NCBI RefSeq assembly: GCF_024213195.1
Contig: NZ_JANAVF010000010.1
Location: forward strand, 62,001-126,000
Length of the DNA stretch: 64,000 nt
Reading direction: 5' to 3'
Source: Streptomyces sp. TBY4
GTDB lineage: Bacteria > Actinomycetota > Actinomycetes > Streptomycetales > Streptomycetaceae
The notes beneath the pieces are model-generated. The model was given only the letters and a program-made list of their open reading frames with translations. It did no database searches and was not told the DNA's origin. The position numbers and the translations under genes were made by a program. This document shows positions 22,842 to 30,890 of this stretch, piece by piece. How positions within the stretch are numbered: the first letter of the stretch is position 1; each line of letters starts with the position of its first letter.

Positions 22842-23798
22842 CTAGGGCGTGGCCGTGAAGGAGCGCCGGTAGGACCGGGGCGGAACTCCCCTGCGTCGCA
22901 CGAACTGTTCGCGCAGGACCGCCGCGCTGCCGTAGCCGACGCGGCGGGCGATCTCCTCGACGGGCAGGTCGGTGCTCTCCAGGAGCTCCTCCGCGCTGCT
23001 CAGCCGCAGGTTGCGGAGCCAGGCGTGCGGGGTGGTGCCGGTCGCGGCGGTGAAGCGGCGGGCGAAGGAGCGTTTGCTCATCACGGCGCGGCGGGCCAGC
23101 TCCTCGACGGGGAGCGGCTCGTGGAGGTGGTCGCGGGCCCAGGCGAGCACCTCGGAGAGCCGTTCGTCCCGGCAGTCCTCGGGGACGGGCGCGGCGAGGT
23201 ACTGGGCCTGCCCGCCGTCACGGTGCGAGGGCAGCACCATGTCCCGGGCGACTCCGTTGGCCATCGCGGCCCCGTGCTCCCGCCGCAGCAGATGCAGACA
23301 CAGATCGAAGCCGGCTGCGGCTCCGGCGCCCGTGACGATCCGGCCTTCGTCGATGTACAGGGCGTCCGGTTCGACGGCGACGTCCGGGTGGTGGTGGGCC
23401 AGCAGTTCGGCGAACCGCCAGTGCGTGGTGGCCCGCAGCCCGTCGAGCAGCCCGGCCTCGGCGAGCGCGAACGTACCGACGCAGTGGGCGGCGAGCACGG
23501 AGCCGTTCTCGTACGCGCGGACCAGTGCGGCGAGTACCGCCGGGCCGGGCGGCGTACGGAAACCGGCACCCGGCAGGGCGATGACCAGATCGGCGTCTGC
23601 CAGCCGGTCGAGGCCGTGCTCGATCGCGAGCGGCACACCGATGTCGGTGGGGACCGGCCCCGGCCGCTCGGCGCACAGCGCGAAGTCGAAGCCGGGCAGT
23701 CCCTGCCCGTGCGGGCCGAAGACCTCGGAGACGATCCCGACGGCGAGCATGCCGGCACCGGGCGGGACGTACGCGGCGACGGTCGTGAAAGGGGGCAC
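22842..23798 (-). CDS. GlxA-type AraC regulator with DJ-1/PfpI domain
   Basis: A 318-residue regulator starting at a GTG. Residues about 1-190 form a DJ-1/PfpI amidotransferase-like domain with the elbow VLAAHCVGTFALAEAGLL; the Cys is kept. The C-terminal part has two AraC HTHs: LPVEELARRAVMSKRSFARRFTAATG, and LPVEEIARRVGYGSAAVLREQF. Such proteins usually activate or repress an adjacent gene in response to a metabolite. It is divergent from the metallo-beta-lactamase-fold gene 92 bp away, the natural target. The name GlxA here refers to the regulator family and not to the copper oxidase. Confidence 0.9.
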   Translation of the reverse strand: MPPFTTVAAYVPPGAGMLAVGIVSEVFGPHGQGLPGFDFALCAERPGPVPTDIGVPLAIEHGLDRLADADLVIALPGAGFRTPPGPAVLAALVRAYENGSVLAAHCVGTFALAEAGLLDGLRATTHWRFAELLAHHHPDVAVEPDALYIDEGRIVTGAGAAAGFDLCLHLLRREHGAAMANGVARDMVLPSHRDGGQAQYLAAPVPEDCRDERLSEVLAWARDHLHEPLPVEELARRAVMSKRSFARRFTAATGTTPHAWLRNLRLSSAEELLESTDLPVEEIARRVGYGSAAVLREQFVRRRGVPPRSYRRSFTATP

Positions 23799-23889
23799 GG
23801 GGGCAGTCTGCCAGCCCTGGCACGAATCCTGCGATCACTGGCAGGTGTGCCACTCGTACGCTTCCCGGCGGCGCGGAAGGATTGCAGCC

Positions 23890-24519
23890 ATGACGAACAC
23901 GAACGCGAACACGAAGACCGAGCCCCGCACCGACGCACCGCTCGGCCGCACCGCCGTCTACAAGGTCCTGACCACCGGTTACGTCGGCTCCACCGGCCCC
24001 GGGGTCGCCGCCACCGTCTCCTACGTCTCCGATGCCGGACGGCACTTCATCTTCGACCCGGGCATGGTGGCGAGCCACGCGGACATCCTCGGCCCGCTCG
24101 CGGAACTGGGGCTGGGCCCTGAGGACATCACCGACGTGGTGCTCAGCCACCACCACCCGGACAACACCATGAACGCGGGCCTCTTCGGCCGGGCCCGGGT
24201 GCACGACCACCAGGTCGAGTACCGGGGCGACCAGTGGACGAACCGGGACGCCGAGGGGTACGAACTCACCCCCTCCCTGCGCCTGATCCGCACCCCGGGG
24301 CACAGCCACGAGGACATCACCCTGCTGGCCGGCACGGATTCCGGTGTGGTGGCGTTCGCCGGGGACCTGTGGTGGCACGCGCAGGGCCCCGCCGACGACC
24401 CGGTGGCCCCGGACCGCGAGGTACTGCGCACCTCCCGGCTGCGGGTACTGGCCGCGGCGGACCTGATCGTCCCCGGCCACGGCGGCCCGTTCGCCTCCGA
24501 CGGCGCCGTGCCGCTCTAG
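23890..24519 (+). CDS. MBL-fold metallohydrolase
   Basis: A 209-residue cytoplasmic protein with a Thr/Asn/Lys-rich leader of about 20 residues. The metal motif reads SHHHPDN (His87, His89, Asp91, Asn92), so the last His of the classic HxHxDH is Asn. Further ligands are His in TPGHSHEDITLL, Asp in FAGDLWWH and His in VPGHGGPF. This resembles MBLAC1-type hydrolases. The altered motif suggests a single-metal or otherwise modified site. It is divergent from the DJ-1/AraC regulator, which probably controls it. Confidence 0.85.
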   Translation: MTNTNANTKTEPRTDAPLGRTAVYKVLTTGYVGSTGPGVAATVSYVSDAGRHFIFDPGMVASHADILGPLAELGLGPEDITDVVLSHHHPDNTMNAGLFGRARVHDHQVEYRGDQWTNRDAEGYELTPSLRLIRTPGHSHEDITLLAGTDSGVVAFAGDLWWHAQGPADDPVAPDREVLRTSRLRVLAAADLIVPGHGGPFASDGAVPL

Positions 24520-24663
24520 GGGGAGGCGGCCTGCTGGTCGGGCCGGGCTCCCGGATCGCGCCCGGTGCATGCGGTTTTGCGTCAACTCTCCTCTGATTTG
24601 GGTGAGTTGCAGCCCTGCTGACCTATCTTCCATGGGGCATACCGGTCGTCCCAGGAGGTCAGA

Positions 24664-27195
24664 TTGCAGTCCAGGCGCTTCCTCGCCCTGTCCCGAGCGC
24701 TCCGCAGATCCCGGCTGCTCATCGCCTTCGGACTCGGCGCGCTGCTGATCGGCTTCACACCGTGGCTCGGGGTCGCGAGCCCCAGGCCCACACCCCCGCC
24801 CGCCCCCTCGGGCGAGCAGGCGGCGAAGCAGTCGCCGCACCACGGCGTCGCGCCGGCGAACGCCATGGAGCCGACCGCCCCGGTCCTCGACCGCACCGGC
24901 TGGACGGCCGTGGCGAGCGACGAGGAGACGGCAGGCGAGAACGGCCGGGCCGCCCACGTCCTGGACGGTGACACCGGGACCATCTGGCACAGCAAGTGGT
25001 CGGGCACCGCGGCCCCCCTGCCGCACAGCATCACCATCGACATGCACCGTACGGCGGTCGTCTCGGCACTCGTCTACACCCCCCGCACCAACGGGGCCAA
25101 CGGGCGGGTCGGCGAGTACACCCTCAGCCTCAGCACGGACGGAACGAACTGGCCGGCCCCCGTCGCGAGCGGCACGCTCGCGGACGACGGCAGCGCCAAG
25201 ACGCTCGGCTTCGCCCCGCAGGGGGCCCGGTTCGTACGGCTGACGGCGCTCACCGAGGCCGGCGGCCGCGGCCCGTGGACCTCCGCCTCCGAGATCAACC
25301 TGCTGGGCGATCCCGGTACCCCGGAAGCCACCGTGGACCTGGCGCGGACCGGCTGGACGGCCGTGGCGAGCGACGAGGAGACGGCGCGCGAGAACGGCCG
25401 GGCCGCCCACGTCCTGGACGGTGACACCGGGACCATCTGGCACAGCAAGTGGTCGGGCACCGCGGCCCCCCTGCCGCACAGCATCACCATCGACATGCAC
25501 CGCACGGCCGCGGTCTCCGCGCTCGTCTACCACCCCCGCACCAACGGCCCCAACGGCCGGGCGGGCGCCTACACCGTCACCACCAGTACCGACGGAACCG
25601 CCTTCGGTGCACCGGTGGCCGCGGGCACCTGGCGGGACGACGACACCGTCAAGACCGCCACCTTCACCCGTACCGCCGACGCCCGGTTCGTCCGGCTGAC
25701 CGTGACCACCGAGGCCGGCGCCCGCGGCCCCTGGACCTCCGCCGCCGAGATCCGCCTGAGCGGGCCCGCCAGCCCCGCCGTCCACGGATCCTGGGGCAGG
25801 ATCACCGGATTCCCCCTGGTCCCCGTGGCCACCGCCGTCCTGCCGGGGGACAAGCTGCTGGCCTGGTCCGCGTACGCGGTGGACCGCTTCGGCGGCAGCA
25901 ACGGATACACCCAGACCGCGATCCTCGACCTGAAGACGGGCAAGGTCACCCAGCGCCGCATCGACAACACCGGGCACGACATGTTCTGCCCCGGCATAGC
26001 CATGCTGGCCGACGGCCGCGTCCTGGTCACCGGGGGCAGCAACGCGGAGAAGGCCAGCATCTACGACCCCGCCACGGACGAATGGTCCGCCACCAGCAGC
26101 ATGAACATCCCGCGCGGCTACCAGGCCATGACCCTGCTCTCCACCGGCGAGGCCTTCGTCCTCGGCGGATCCTGGAGCGGACCCGCGGGCGACAAGGCTG
26201 CCGAGGCCTGGTCGCCGGAGACCCGGACCTGGCGCGGGCTCCCGGGCGTCCCCGCCCTCCAGGCCTCCACGGCCGACCCGGCCGGCCCGTACCGCGCCGA
26301 CAACCACATGTGGCTGCACGCCACTTCGGGCGGCAAGGTGCTGCAACTGGGGCCGAGCAAGCAGATGAACTGGATCTCGACCACCGGCACGGGCAGCATC
26401 ACCCCGGCCGGGAACCGGGCCGACAGCGCCGACGCGATGACGGGCAACGCCGTCGCCTACGACATCGGCAAACTGCTCACCCTGGGCGGCTCGCCCGCCT
26501 ACCAGGACAGCCCCGCCACCCGCCGCGCCTACACCGTGAGCATCGCGGGCAGCCAGGTCGAATCGGCCCGTACCGGTGACATGGAGTACGCCAGGGCCTT
26601 CGCCAACAGCGTGGTCCTGCCCGACGGCAAGGTGATCGTCTTCGGCGGACAGAGCTATCCGGTGCCGTTCAGCGACGCGACCTCGGTCATGACCCCCGAG
26701 CTGTGGGATCCCGCCACCGGCCGGTTCAGCCCGCTCGCCACCATGGCCGTCCCGCGCAACTACCACAGCGTGGCCAACCTGCTGCCGGACGGTCGGGTCT
26801 TCTCCGGCGGCGGGGGCCTGTGCGGCGACTGCGCCACCAACCACGCCGACGGGGCCGTCTTCACACCGCCGTACCTCCTCAACCCGGACGGATCACCGAA
26901 ACCGCGCCCCGAGATCACGGGAGACGTCCCCGCCAGGACGCAGCCCGGCACCACGCTGACCGTCTCCACCTCCACCCCGGCGGCCTCCTTCGTCCTGATG
27001 CGGGCCGCCGCCGCGACCCACTCCACCGACAACGACCAGCGACGCGTCCCCCTGGTCTCCACACCCACGGGCACGGGCAGCTACCAGCTCTCCGTACCCG
27101 CCGACCCGGGCGTGGTCCTGCCGGGGAACTACATGCTCTTCGCCCTGGACGCCCAGGGAGTACCGAGCACGGCCCGGTTCCTCACCATCTCCTGA
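24664..27195 (+). CDS. Secreted galactose oxidase with two CBM32/discoidin domains
   Basis: An 843-residue enzyme starting at a TTG placed 5 bp after AGGAGG. The N-terminus (SRRFLAL, then a hydrophobic stretch to about residue 38) fits a Tat-type signal or anchor. Two F5/8-type C (CBM32-like) domains span about 70-215 and 222-368. The catalytic propeller follows, and a DUF1929 domain closes the protein. Copper-site residues match fungal galactose oxidase closely: Cys442 (MFCPG), Tyr486 (PRGYQ), Trp504 (GSWSG), Tyr700-His701 (RNYHS) and His786 (ATHST). It should oxidise primary alcohols such as galactose C6 to aldehyde plus hydrogen peroxide. The fungal enzyme has one such lectin domain; two is unusual. 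Confidence 0.92.
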   Translation: MQSRRFLALSRALRRSRLLIAFGLGALLIGFTPWLGVASPRPTPPPAPSGEQAAKQSPHHGVAPANAMEPTAPVLDRTGWTAVASDEETAGENGRAAHVLDGDTGTIWHSKWSGTAAPLPHSITIDMHRTAVVSALVYTPRTNGANGRVGEYTLSLSTDGTNWPAPVASGTLADDGSAKTLGFAPQGARFVRLTALTEAGGRGPWTSASEINLLGDPGTPEATVDLARTGWTAVASDEETARENGRAAHVLDGDTGTIWHSKWSGTAAPLPHSITIDMHRTAAVSALVYHPRTNGPNGRAGAYTVTTSTDGTAFGAPVAAGTWRDDDTVKTATFTRTADARFVRLTVTTEAGARGPWTSAAEIRLSGPASPAVHGSWGRITGFPLVPVATAVLPGDKLLAWSAYAVDRFGGSNGYTQTAILDLKTGKVTQRRIDNTGHDMFCPGIAMLADGRVLVTGGSNAEKASIYDPATDEWSATSSMNIPRGYQAMTLLSTGEAFVLGGSWSGPAGDKAAEAWSPETRTWRGLPGVPALQASTADPAGPYRADNHMWLHATSGGKVLQLGPSKQMNWISTTGTGSITPAGNRADSADAMTGNAVAYDIGKLLTLGGSPAYQDSPATRRAYTVSIAGSQVESARTGDMEYARAFANSVVLPDGKVIVFGGQSYPVPFSDATSVMTPELWDPATGRFSPLATMAVPRNYHSVANLLPDGRVFSGGGGLCGDCATNHADGAVFTPPYLLNPDGSPKPRPEITGDVPARTQPGTTLTVSTSTPAASFVLMRAAAATHSTDNDQRRVPLVSTPTGTGSYQLSVPADPGVVLPGNYMLFALDAQGVPSTARFLTIS
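24895..25049 (+). repeat. Intragenic 155-bp repeat, copy 1
   Basis: Matches 25348-25502 with only two substitutions (in the triplets around GAGACGGCAGG versus GAGACGGCGCG). It encodes the start of the first CBM32-like domain; sequence outside this block is clearly diverged between the two domains. Confidence 0.95.
25348..25502 (+). repeat. Intragenic 155-bp repeat, copy 2
   Basis: Second copy, offset by 453 bp (151 codons, in frame) from copy 1. It encodes the start of the second CBM32-like domain. Confidence 0.95.
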
Positions 27196-27209
27196 CCCGC
27201 GTACGCAGC

Positions 27210-27243
27210 CCCGCCGGCCGGCGCCCCCGCCCCGGCCGGCGGG
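27210..27243 (+). terminator. Hairpin terminator after the galactose oxidase gene
   Basis: Arms CCCGCCGGCCGG (27210-27221) and CCGGCCGGCGGG (27232-27243) pair perfectly around a 10-nt loop, 15 bp beyond the stop. There is no T tract. Confidence 0.6.
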
Positions 27244-27298
27244 CCCCGGTCATGGCCACCGCCCCCGGGGACGGCCGAGTCGCCACTAGCCTCTTCCC

Positions 27299-27778
27299 AT
27301 GGCTGACGACTGGCGGACTGACCGGATCGGGAGCGCGCTGCGGGGCGAGAACCCCACGGTGCTGCGGCGTTTGACGGCGGGGTTCGCCGTGATCGGCGAC
27401 GTGCAGTTCCTGCCGGGCTACTCGGTGCTCCTGGCGGACGCCCCGCACGTCGAGAGACTGTCCGACCTGCCCAGGGCAAAACGGCTGGCCTTCCTCTCCG
27501 ACATGGACCACCTCGGAGAGGCCGTCGAGCGCGTGTCCCGCCGCGCGGATCCGGCCTTCCGGCGGGTCAACCTGGAGATCCTGGGCAACACCGACGGCTT
27601 CCTGCACGCCCACGTATGGCCACGGTTCGGATGGGAGCCGGCCGATGTGGTGGGCAGACCGGTGTGGCTCTACCCCCGCGACCGCTGGAGCGACGCACGG
27701 TTCGCCCTCGGCCCGCGGCACGACCCGCTGCGCAGGGCCATCGCGGACGAGCTGGCTCACCTGCACGCCGAGGACTGA
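27299..27778 (+). CDS. HIT-like (Ap4A hydrolase-type) protein
   Basis: A 159-residue cytoplasmic protein. 'FLPGYSVLLADAPHVERLSDLP' matches the strand-turn-helix typical of HIT proteins, and the active-site segment reads FLHAHVWPRF. The canonical triad HxHxHxx is reduced to His-x-His-x-Trp, so only two of three His remain. HIT enzymes cleave nucleotide phosphoanhydrides or phosphoramidates. The residue change leaves the activity open. It converges on the alpha/beta hydrolase gene. Confidence 0.75.
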   Translation: MADDWRTDRIGSALRGENPTVLRRLTAGFAVIGDVQFLPGYSVLLADAPHVERLSDLPRAKRLAFLSDMDHLGEAVERVSRRADPAFRRVNLEILGNTDGFLHAHVWPRFGWEPADVVGRPVWLYPRDRWSDARFALGPRHDPLRRAIADELAHLHAED

Positions 27779-27808
27779 TCCCGCGCCCGCCCGAGCGGGT
27801 CGCACGGC

Positions 27809-28879
27809 CTACGCGGCCGGGGCGGCGGCAAGGGCCTTGGTGAGCCAGTCCGCGGTGGCGGGAAGCCAGTCCGGCTGGGCGTTGCCCAGGAGGTGATCGC
27901 CCTCGGGGACCAGCAGGTAGGCGCCGCGGGGCGCCCGGCGGGCCAGCTCGGAGCCATTGGTGACGCCGGGGACGAGGTCCCGGCCGCCGTCCACCACCAG
28001 GAGGGGGCAGCGGATGCGCGGCGCGAGCACCGACAGATCGACCTCGGCGGTGAACTCGCGTGCCGCGCCGGGTCCTCCGGCGCGCTGGGCGATCAACTCC
28101 CGCAGGGCGGGCGGCAGTCCCTCCCAATCGAGCAGGTAGGGGCCGCTCACCACCGCCGCGGCCGCCACCCGGGGATCGAGCGCGGCGCTCCGCGCGACGT
28201 AATAGCCGCCCAGGCTGAGGCCGATGAGGCCGACGCGGTCCAGGCCGAGGGCGTCGACGGCCTGGCCGATCACCTGGTCGTAGTCGGCGCGCAGCGTCGT
28301 GGTGGCCGCGAGTGCCCCCTGCCCCGGGCCGTCCAGGGCGAACACGGCCGAACCCCTGCGCAGCAGGGCGGCGGTGACCCGGTGGAACTCCTCCTTGCCG
28401 GAGTCGAGCCCGGGGACGACGATCACGGTGGACGACGCGTCGGCGGGACCGCGCAGCCAGCCGGTGAAGGAGGGGCCCTGGATCCGGCGGGCTCCGGGCT
28501 CCAGCAGGGCCAGGGCGCGGCCCATGGCGGCGTCGGCCTCCGCCGCCGCGTGCGCGTGGTGCGCGGAGTCGGCGGCGGAGGTGCGCGGAGCCAGGGTGGC
28601 GAAGTGGAACCACCGCGCCGCCGCCTGCTCGTACGCACCCGCCGAGACCGCCGACCCGGAGGCGGCCGCCTCCCGTGCGCGGTCGGCGTACTCCCGGGCG
28701 GTACGGACCAGGGCTTCGCCCCATGCGCCGGGAGAGGCGGCCCCGCCGGTGGCGCGGAGGTACACGTGCGGATCGAGCCCCGCTCCGGTGGCCCGGCTGA
28801 ACTGGGCAGCGGCGAAGGCGGAGACGGGGTCGGGGAGGACGGGGCCGGGGGAGCCGGGTTCGGTGGACGGCGTGCTCAT
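27809..28879 (-). CDS. Alpha/beta hydrolase (FrsA/DUF1100-like)
   Basis: A 356-residue hydrolase. A helical N-terminal cap of about 150 residues (YADRAREAAASGSAVSAG, then HHAHAAAEADAAMGRALAL) precedes the catalytic core: VIVVPGLDSGKEEFH, the nucleophile elbow GLIGLSLGGYYVARSAAL, acidic residue in LLVVDGGRDLVPG and His in VPEGDHLLGNA. The plan matches FrsA and C-C bond hydrolases such as 2,6-dihydroxypseudooxynicotine hydrolase. Its ATG overlaps the stop of the upstream oxidoreductase (ATGA), so the two are translationally coupled and probably act in one pathway. Confidence 0.85.
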   Translation of the reverse strand: MSTPSTEPGSPGPVLPDPVSAFAAAQFSRATGAGLDPHVYLRATGGAASPGAWGEALVRTAREYADRAREAAASGSAVSAGAYEQAAARWFHFATLAPRTSAADSAHHAHAAAEADAAMGRALALLEPGARRIQGPSFTGWLRGPADASSTVIVVPGLDSGKEEFHRVTAALLRRGSAVFALDGPGQGALAATTTLRADYDQVIGQAVDALGLDRVGLIGLSLGGYYVARSAALDPRVAAAAVVSGPYLLDWEGLPPALRELIAQRAGGPGAAREFTAEVDLSVLAPRIRCPLLVVDGGRDLVPGVTNGSELARRAPRGAYLLVPEGDHLLGNAQPDWLPATADWLTKALAAAPAA

Positions 28880-29808
28880 CGTGCCGCTCCCGTCGTCAGG
28901 ACGGCCTTGCCGCGGATCCGGCGCTCCCGCAGGTCCACGAGGGTTCCGGCCGTCCGTGCCCAGTCGTCGACCCGGCCGATCTCCGGATGCAGCCGCCCGC
29001 GCTCCACCAGGCGGACCAGGGTGGCCAGATCCTCACCGTACGGGGCGCCGGCGTAGTGGAAGTGCCGGATCGAGGCGCCCTCGGGACCGGCGAAGAAGTC
29101 GAAGAAGTCGAGCGTGACGGGCGTCCGGCTCGCCTGGCCGAACCAGATCAGCGTGCCGCCCGCGGCCAGCCGGGCCAGCGCCTGCGGCAGGGCGGCGCCG
29201 CCCGTGGACTCCAGCACCAGGTCGAACGGCCCGCGGGCCTCCGCGGCATCCCGCACGACGGAGGTCGCGCCCCGCGCGAGCAGCCGCTCCCCGCGCGCGG
29301 CGGTGGCGGTCACGGCGGTGACGTCCGCCCCCGAGGCGGCGGCGAGTTCGGTCAGGTAGTGGCCCACCCCGCCCGCCGCGCCGGTCAGCAGGACGCGCCG
29401 GCCCGCCACGCTGCCGGCCGTGCGCAGCAGCCGCAGGGCCGTGATGCCGGCCAGCGGCAGGGCCGCGGCCCGGACGGCGTCGATGCCGTCGGGGAGTACG
29501 GCCAGGGAGTGTGTGGGCACGGCGGCGTACTCCGCCCAGCCGCCCCGCGGCGGATGGCTCACGACGCGGGCGCCGATCGGCGGCCCGGACCCGTCGGCCG
29601 CCGCCTGCACCACGAGCCCGGCGAGGTCCTTCCCGGGAAGCAGCCCCGGACGCGGGTCCTCCAGCAGGAAGGTCTCGCCGCGGTTCGGCGCGAAGGCCTC
29701 CACCCGGACCAGGGCCTCGTCCGCGGCCGGGACGGGCTGGGCATCGTCGGCGAACTCCACCGGACGCGCCGGATCGCCTGTGGGAATCAGTCTCTGCATG
29801 CGGATCAT
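28876..29808 (-). CDS. Zinc-free MDR / quinone oxidoreductase-like dehydrogenase
   Basis: A 310-residue NADPH-dependent enzyme of the medium-chain family. It begins MIRMQRLIPTGDPARPVEF (an internal ATG at 29799 is also possible). It has the GroES-like part 'NRGETFLLEDPRPGLLPGKDLAG' and the Rossmann motif LLTGAAGGVGHYLTELAAASGA. No structural-zinc Cys cluster is seen, which fits the quinone reductase branch. It reduces C=C bonds next to carbonyls or quinones. It is coupled to the downstream hydrolase and divergent from a LysR gene, with a perfect palindrome between them. Confidence 0.88.
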   Translation of the reverse strand: MIRMQRLIPTGDPARPVEFADDAQPVPAADEALVRVEAFAPNRGETFLLEDPRPGLLPGKDLAGLVVQAAADGSGPPIGARVVSHPPRGGWAEYAAVPTHSLAVLPDGIDAVRAAALPLAGITALRLLRTAGSVAGRRVLLTGAAGGVGHYLTELAAASGADVTAVTATAARGERLLARGATSVVRDAAEARGPFDLVLESTGGAALPQALARLAAGGTLIWFGQASRTPVTLDFFDFFAGPEGASIRHFHYAGAPYGEDLATLVRLVERGRLHPEIGRVDDWARTAGTLVDLRERRIRGKAVLTTGAAR

Positions 29809-29855
29809 GGAAGCGGCCGCATCCGCACACCGTCCAACAACGCCCGGGACCATCC

Positions 29856-29872
29856 GACAACCAAAGGTTGTC
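29856..29872. promoter_or_regulatory. LysR-type operator GACAACC-AAA-GGTTGTC
   Basis: A perfect 7+7 bp inverted repeat with a 3-bp spacer lies 17 bp before the LysR GTG and 48 bp before the oxidoreductase start. It is the likely binding site of the LysR protein for both promoters. Confidence 0.8.
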
Positions 29873-29888
29873 GCCTAAGGTGAGGGGC

Positions 29889-30857
29889 GTGGATCTGGAC
29901 CTCGCACAGGTGCGTGCCTTCGTACGGACCGCCCAGGAACTGCACTTCGGGCGTGCGGCCGCGACCCTGTCGATCTCTCAGCAGGCCCTGTCGAAACGGA
30001 TCGCCCGCCTGGAGTCGGGGCTCGGCACCGACCTGTTCCACCGGGGCGGCCGCGGCGTCCGGCTCACCGAGGCCGGCCGGCGCTTCCTGGAACCGGCCCG
30101 CGCTGCCCTGGCCGCCGCCGACCGCGCCGTGGCCGCCCTGCGGGACGCCCGAGGTCCGCTACGGGTCGACGTGTGGGGCCACCTGTACGCGCCGATGCGG
30201 ACCCTGGCCCGGGTGGCCGCGCGCGCCCCCGAACCGGACCTGGAACTCGGGCACGGCCGCGACCTGCCCGCGGTGGCTGCCGCGCTGCTCCACGGGGACG
30301 TGGACGCGGCCTTCGGCCGGGTCCACCCGCCCCTGCCCGACGGGCTGACGTACCGGCTGGTGCGGCTGGAGCCTGTGGACGCGGTCCTCGGCCCGGACCA
30401 TCCCCTGGCGGGAGAGGCCGCGCTGCGGCCCGGTCAGCTGGGGGAGAGCGTGCTGTGGACCCCCGGCGCCCTCGACCGGCTCGACTTCCTGCACCGCTTC
30501 GCCGAGCGGTTCGGCATCCGCGAGCACGCCGAGGGACCGAACCTGGGGGCGGAACACTTCCTGGCCGGCCTGTCCGGGGACGTACGCCGCTTCGCGCTGA
30601 TGCCCGCCGACGCGCCGCTGCCACCGGTCCCGGGCATCAGGTCCGTCCCGCTCGTGGACCCCACGCCCCTCTACGCATGGTCGCTCCTGTGGCGCGGAGA
30701 CGGCGGGCCGGGGGAGGGCGGTCCGGTAGGCGGCGGGCACCCCCGGCTGGACGCCCTGCTGGAAGCCTTCGCCGCGGAGGCCGGGCGCTCCCGCTGGCTG
30801 GAGTACGACCCGGCCCGCGACTGGCTGCCCGAACCGGATTCCGCCGCCACACCGTGA
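29889..30857 (+). CDS. LysR-family transcriptional regulator
   Basis: A 322-residue regulator starting at a GTG (VDLDLAQVRAFVRTAQELHFG). The HTH is AAATLSISQQALSKRIARLESGLGTDLFHR, the standard LysR pattern. The effector domain follows from about residue 90. It reads away from the quinone oxidoreductase/hydrolase pair, across a perfect palindrome, which is the usual layout of a LysR activator and its target operon. The inducer is unknown. Confidence 0.92.
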   Translation: MDLDLAQVRAFVRTAQELHFGRAAATLSISQQALSKRIARLESGLGTDLFHRGGRGVRLTEAGRRFLEPARAALAAADRAVAALRDARGPLRVDVWGHLYAPMRTLARVAARAPEPDLELGHGRDLPAVAAALLHGDVDAAFGRVHPPLPDGLTYRLVRLEPVDAVLGPDHPLAGEAALRPGQLGESVLWTPGALDRLDFLHRFAERFGIREHAEGPNLGAEHFLAGLSGDVRRFALMPADAPLPPVPGIRSVPLVDPTPLYAWSLLWRGDGGPGEGGPVGGGHPRLDALLEAFAAEAGRSRWLEYDPARDWLPEPDSAATP

Positions 30858-30890
30858 CACCGCTGCCCCGCCGGCCGCCCGCTCCGCGGC

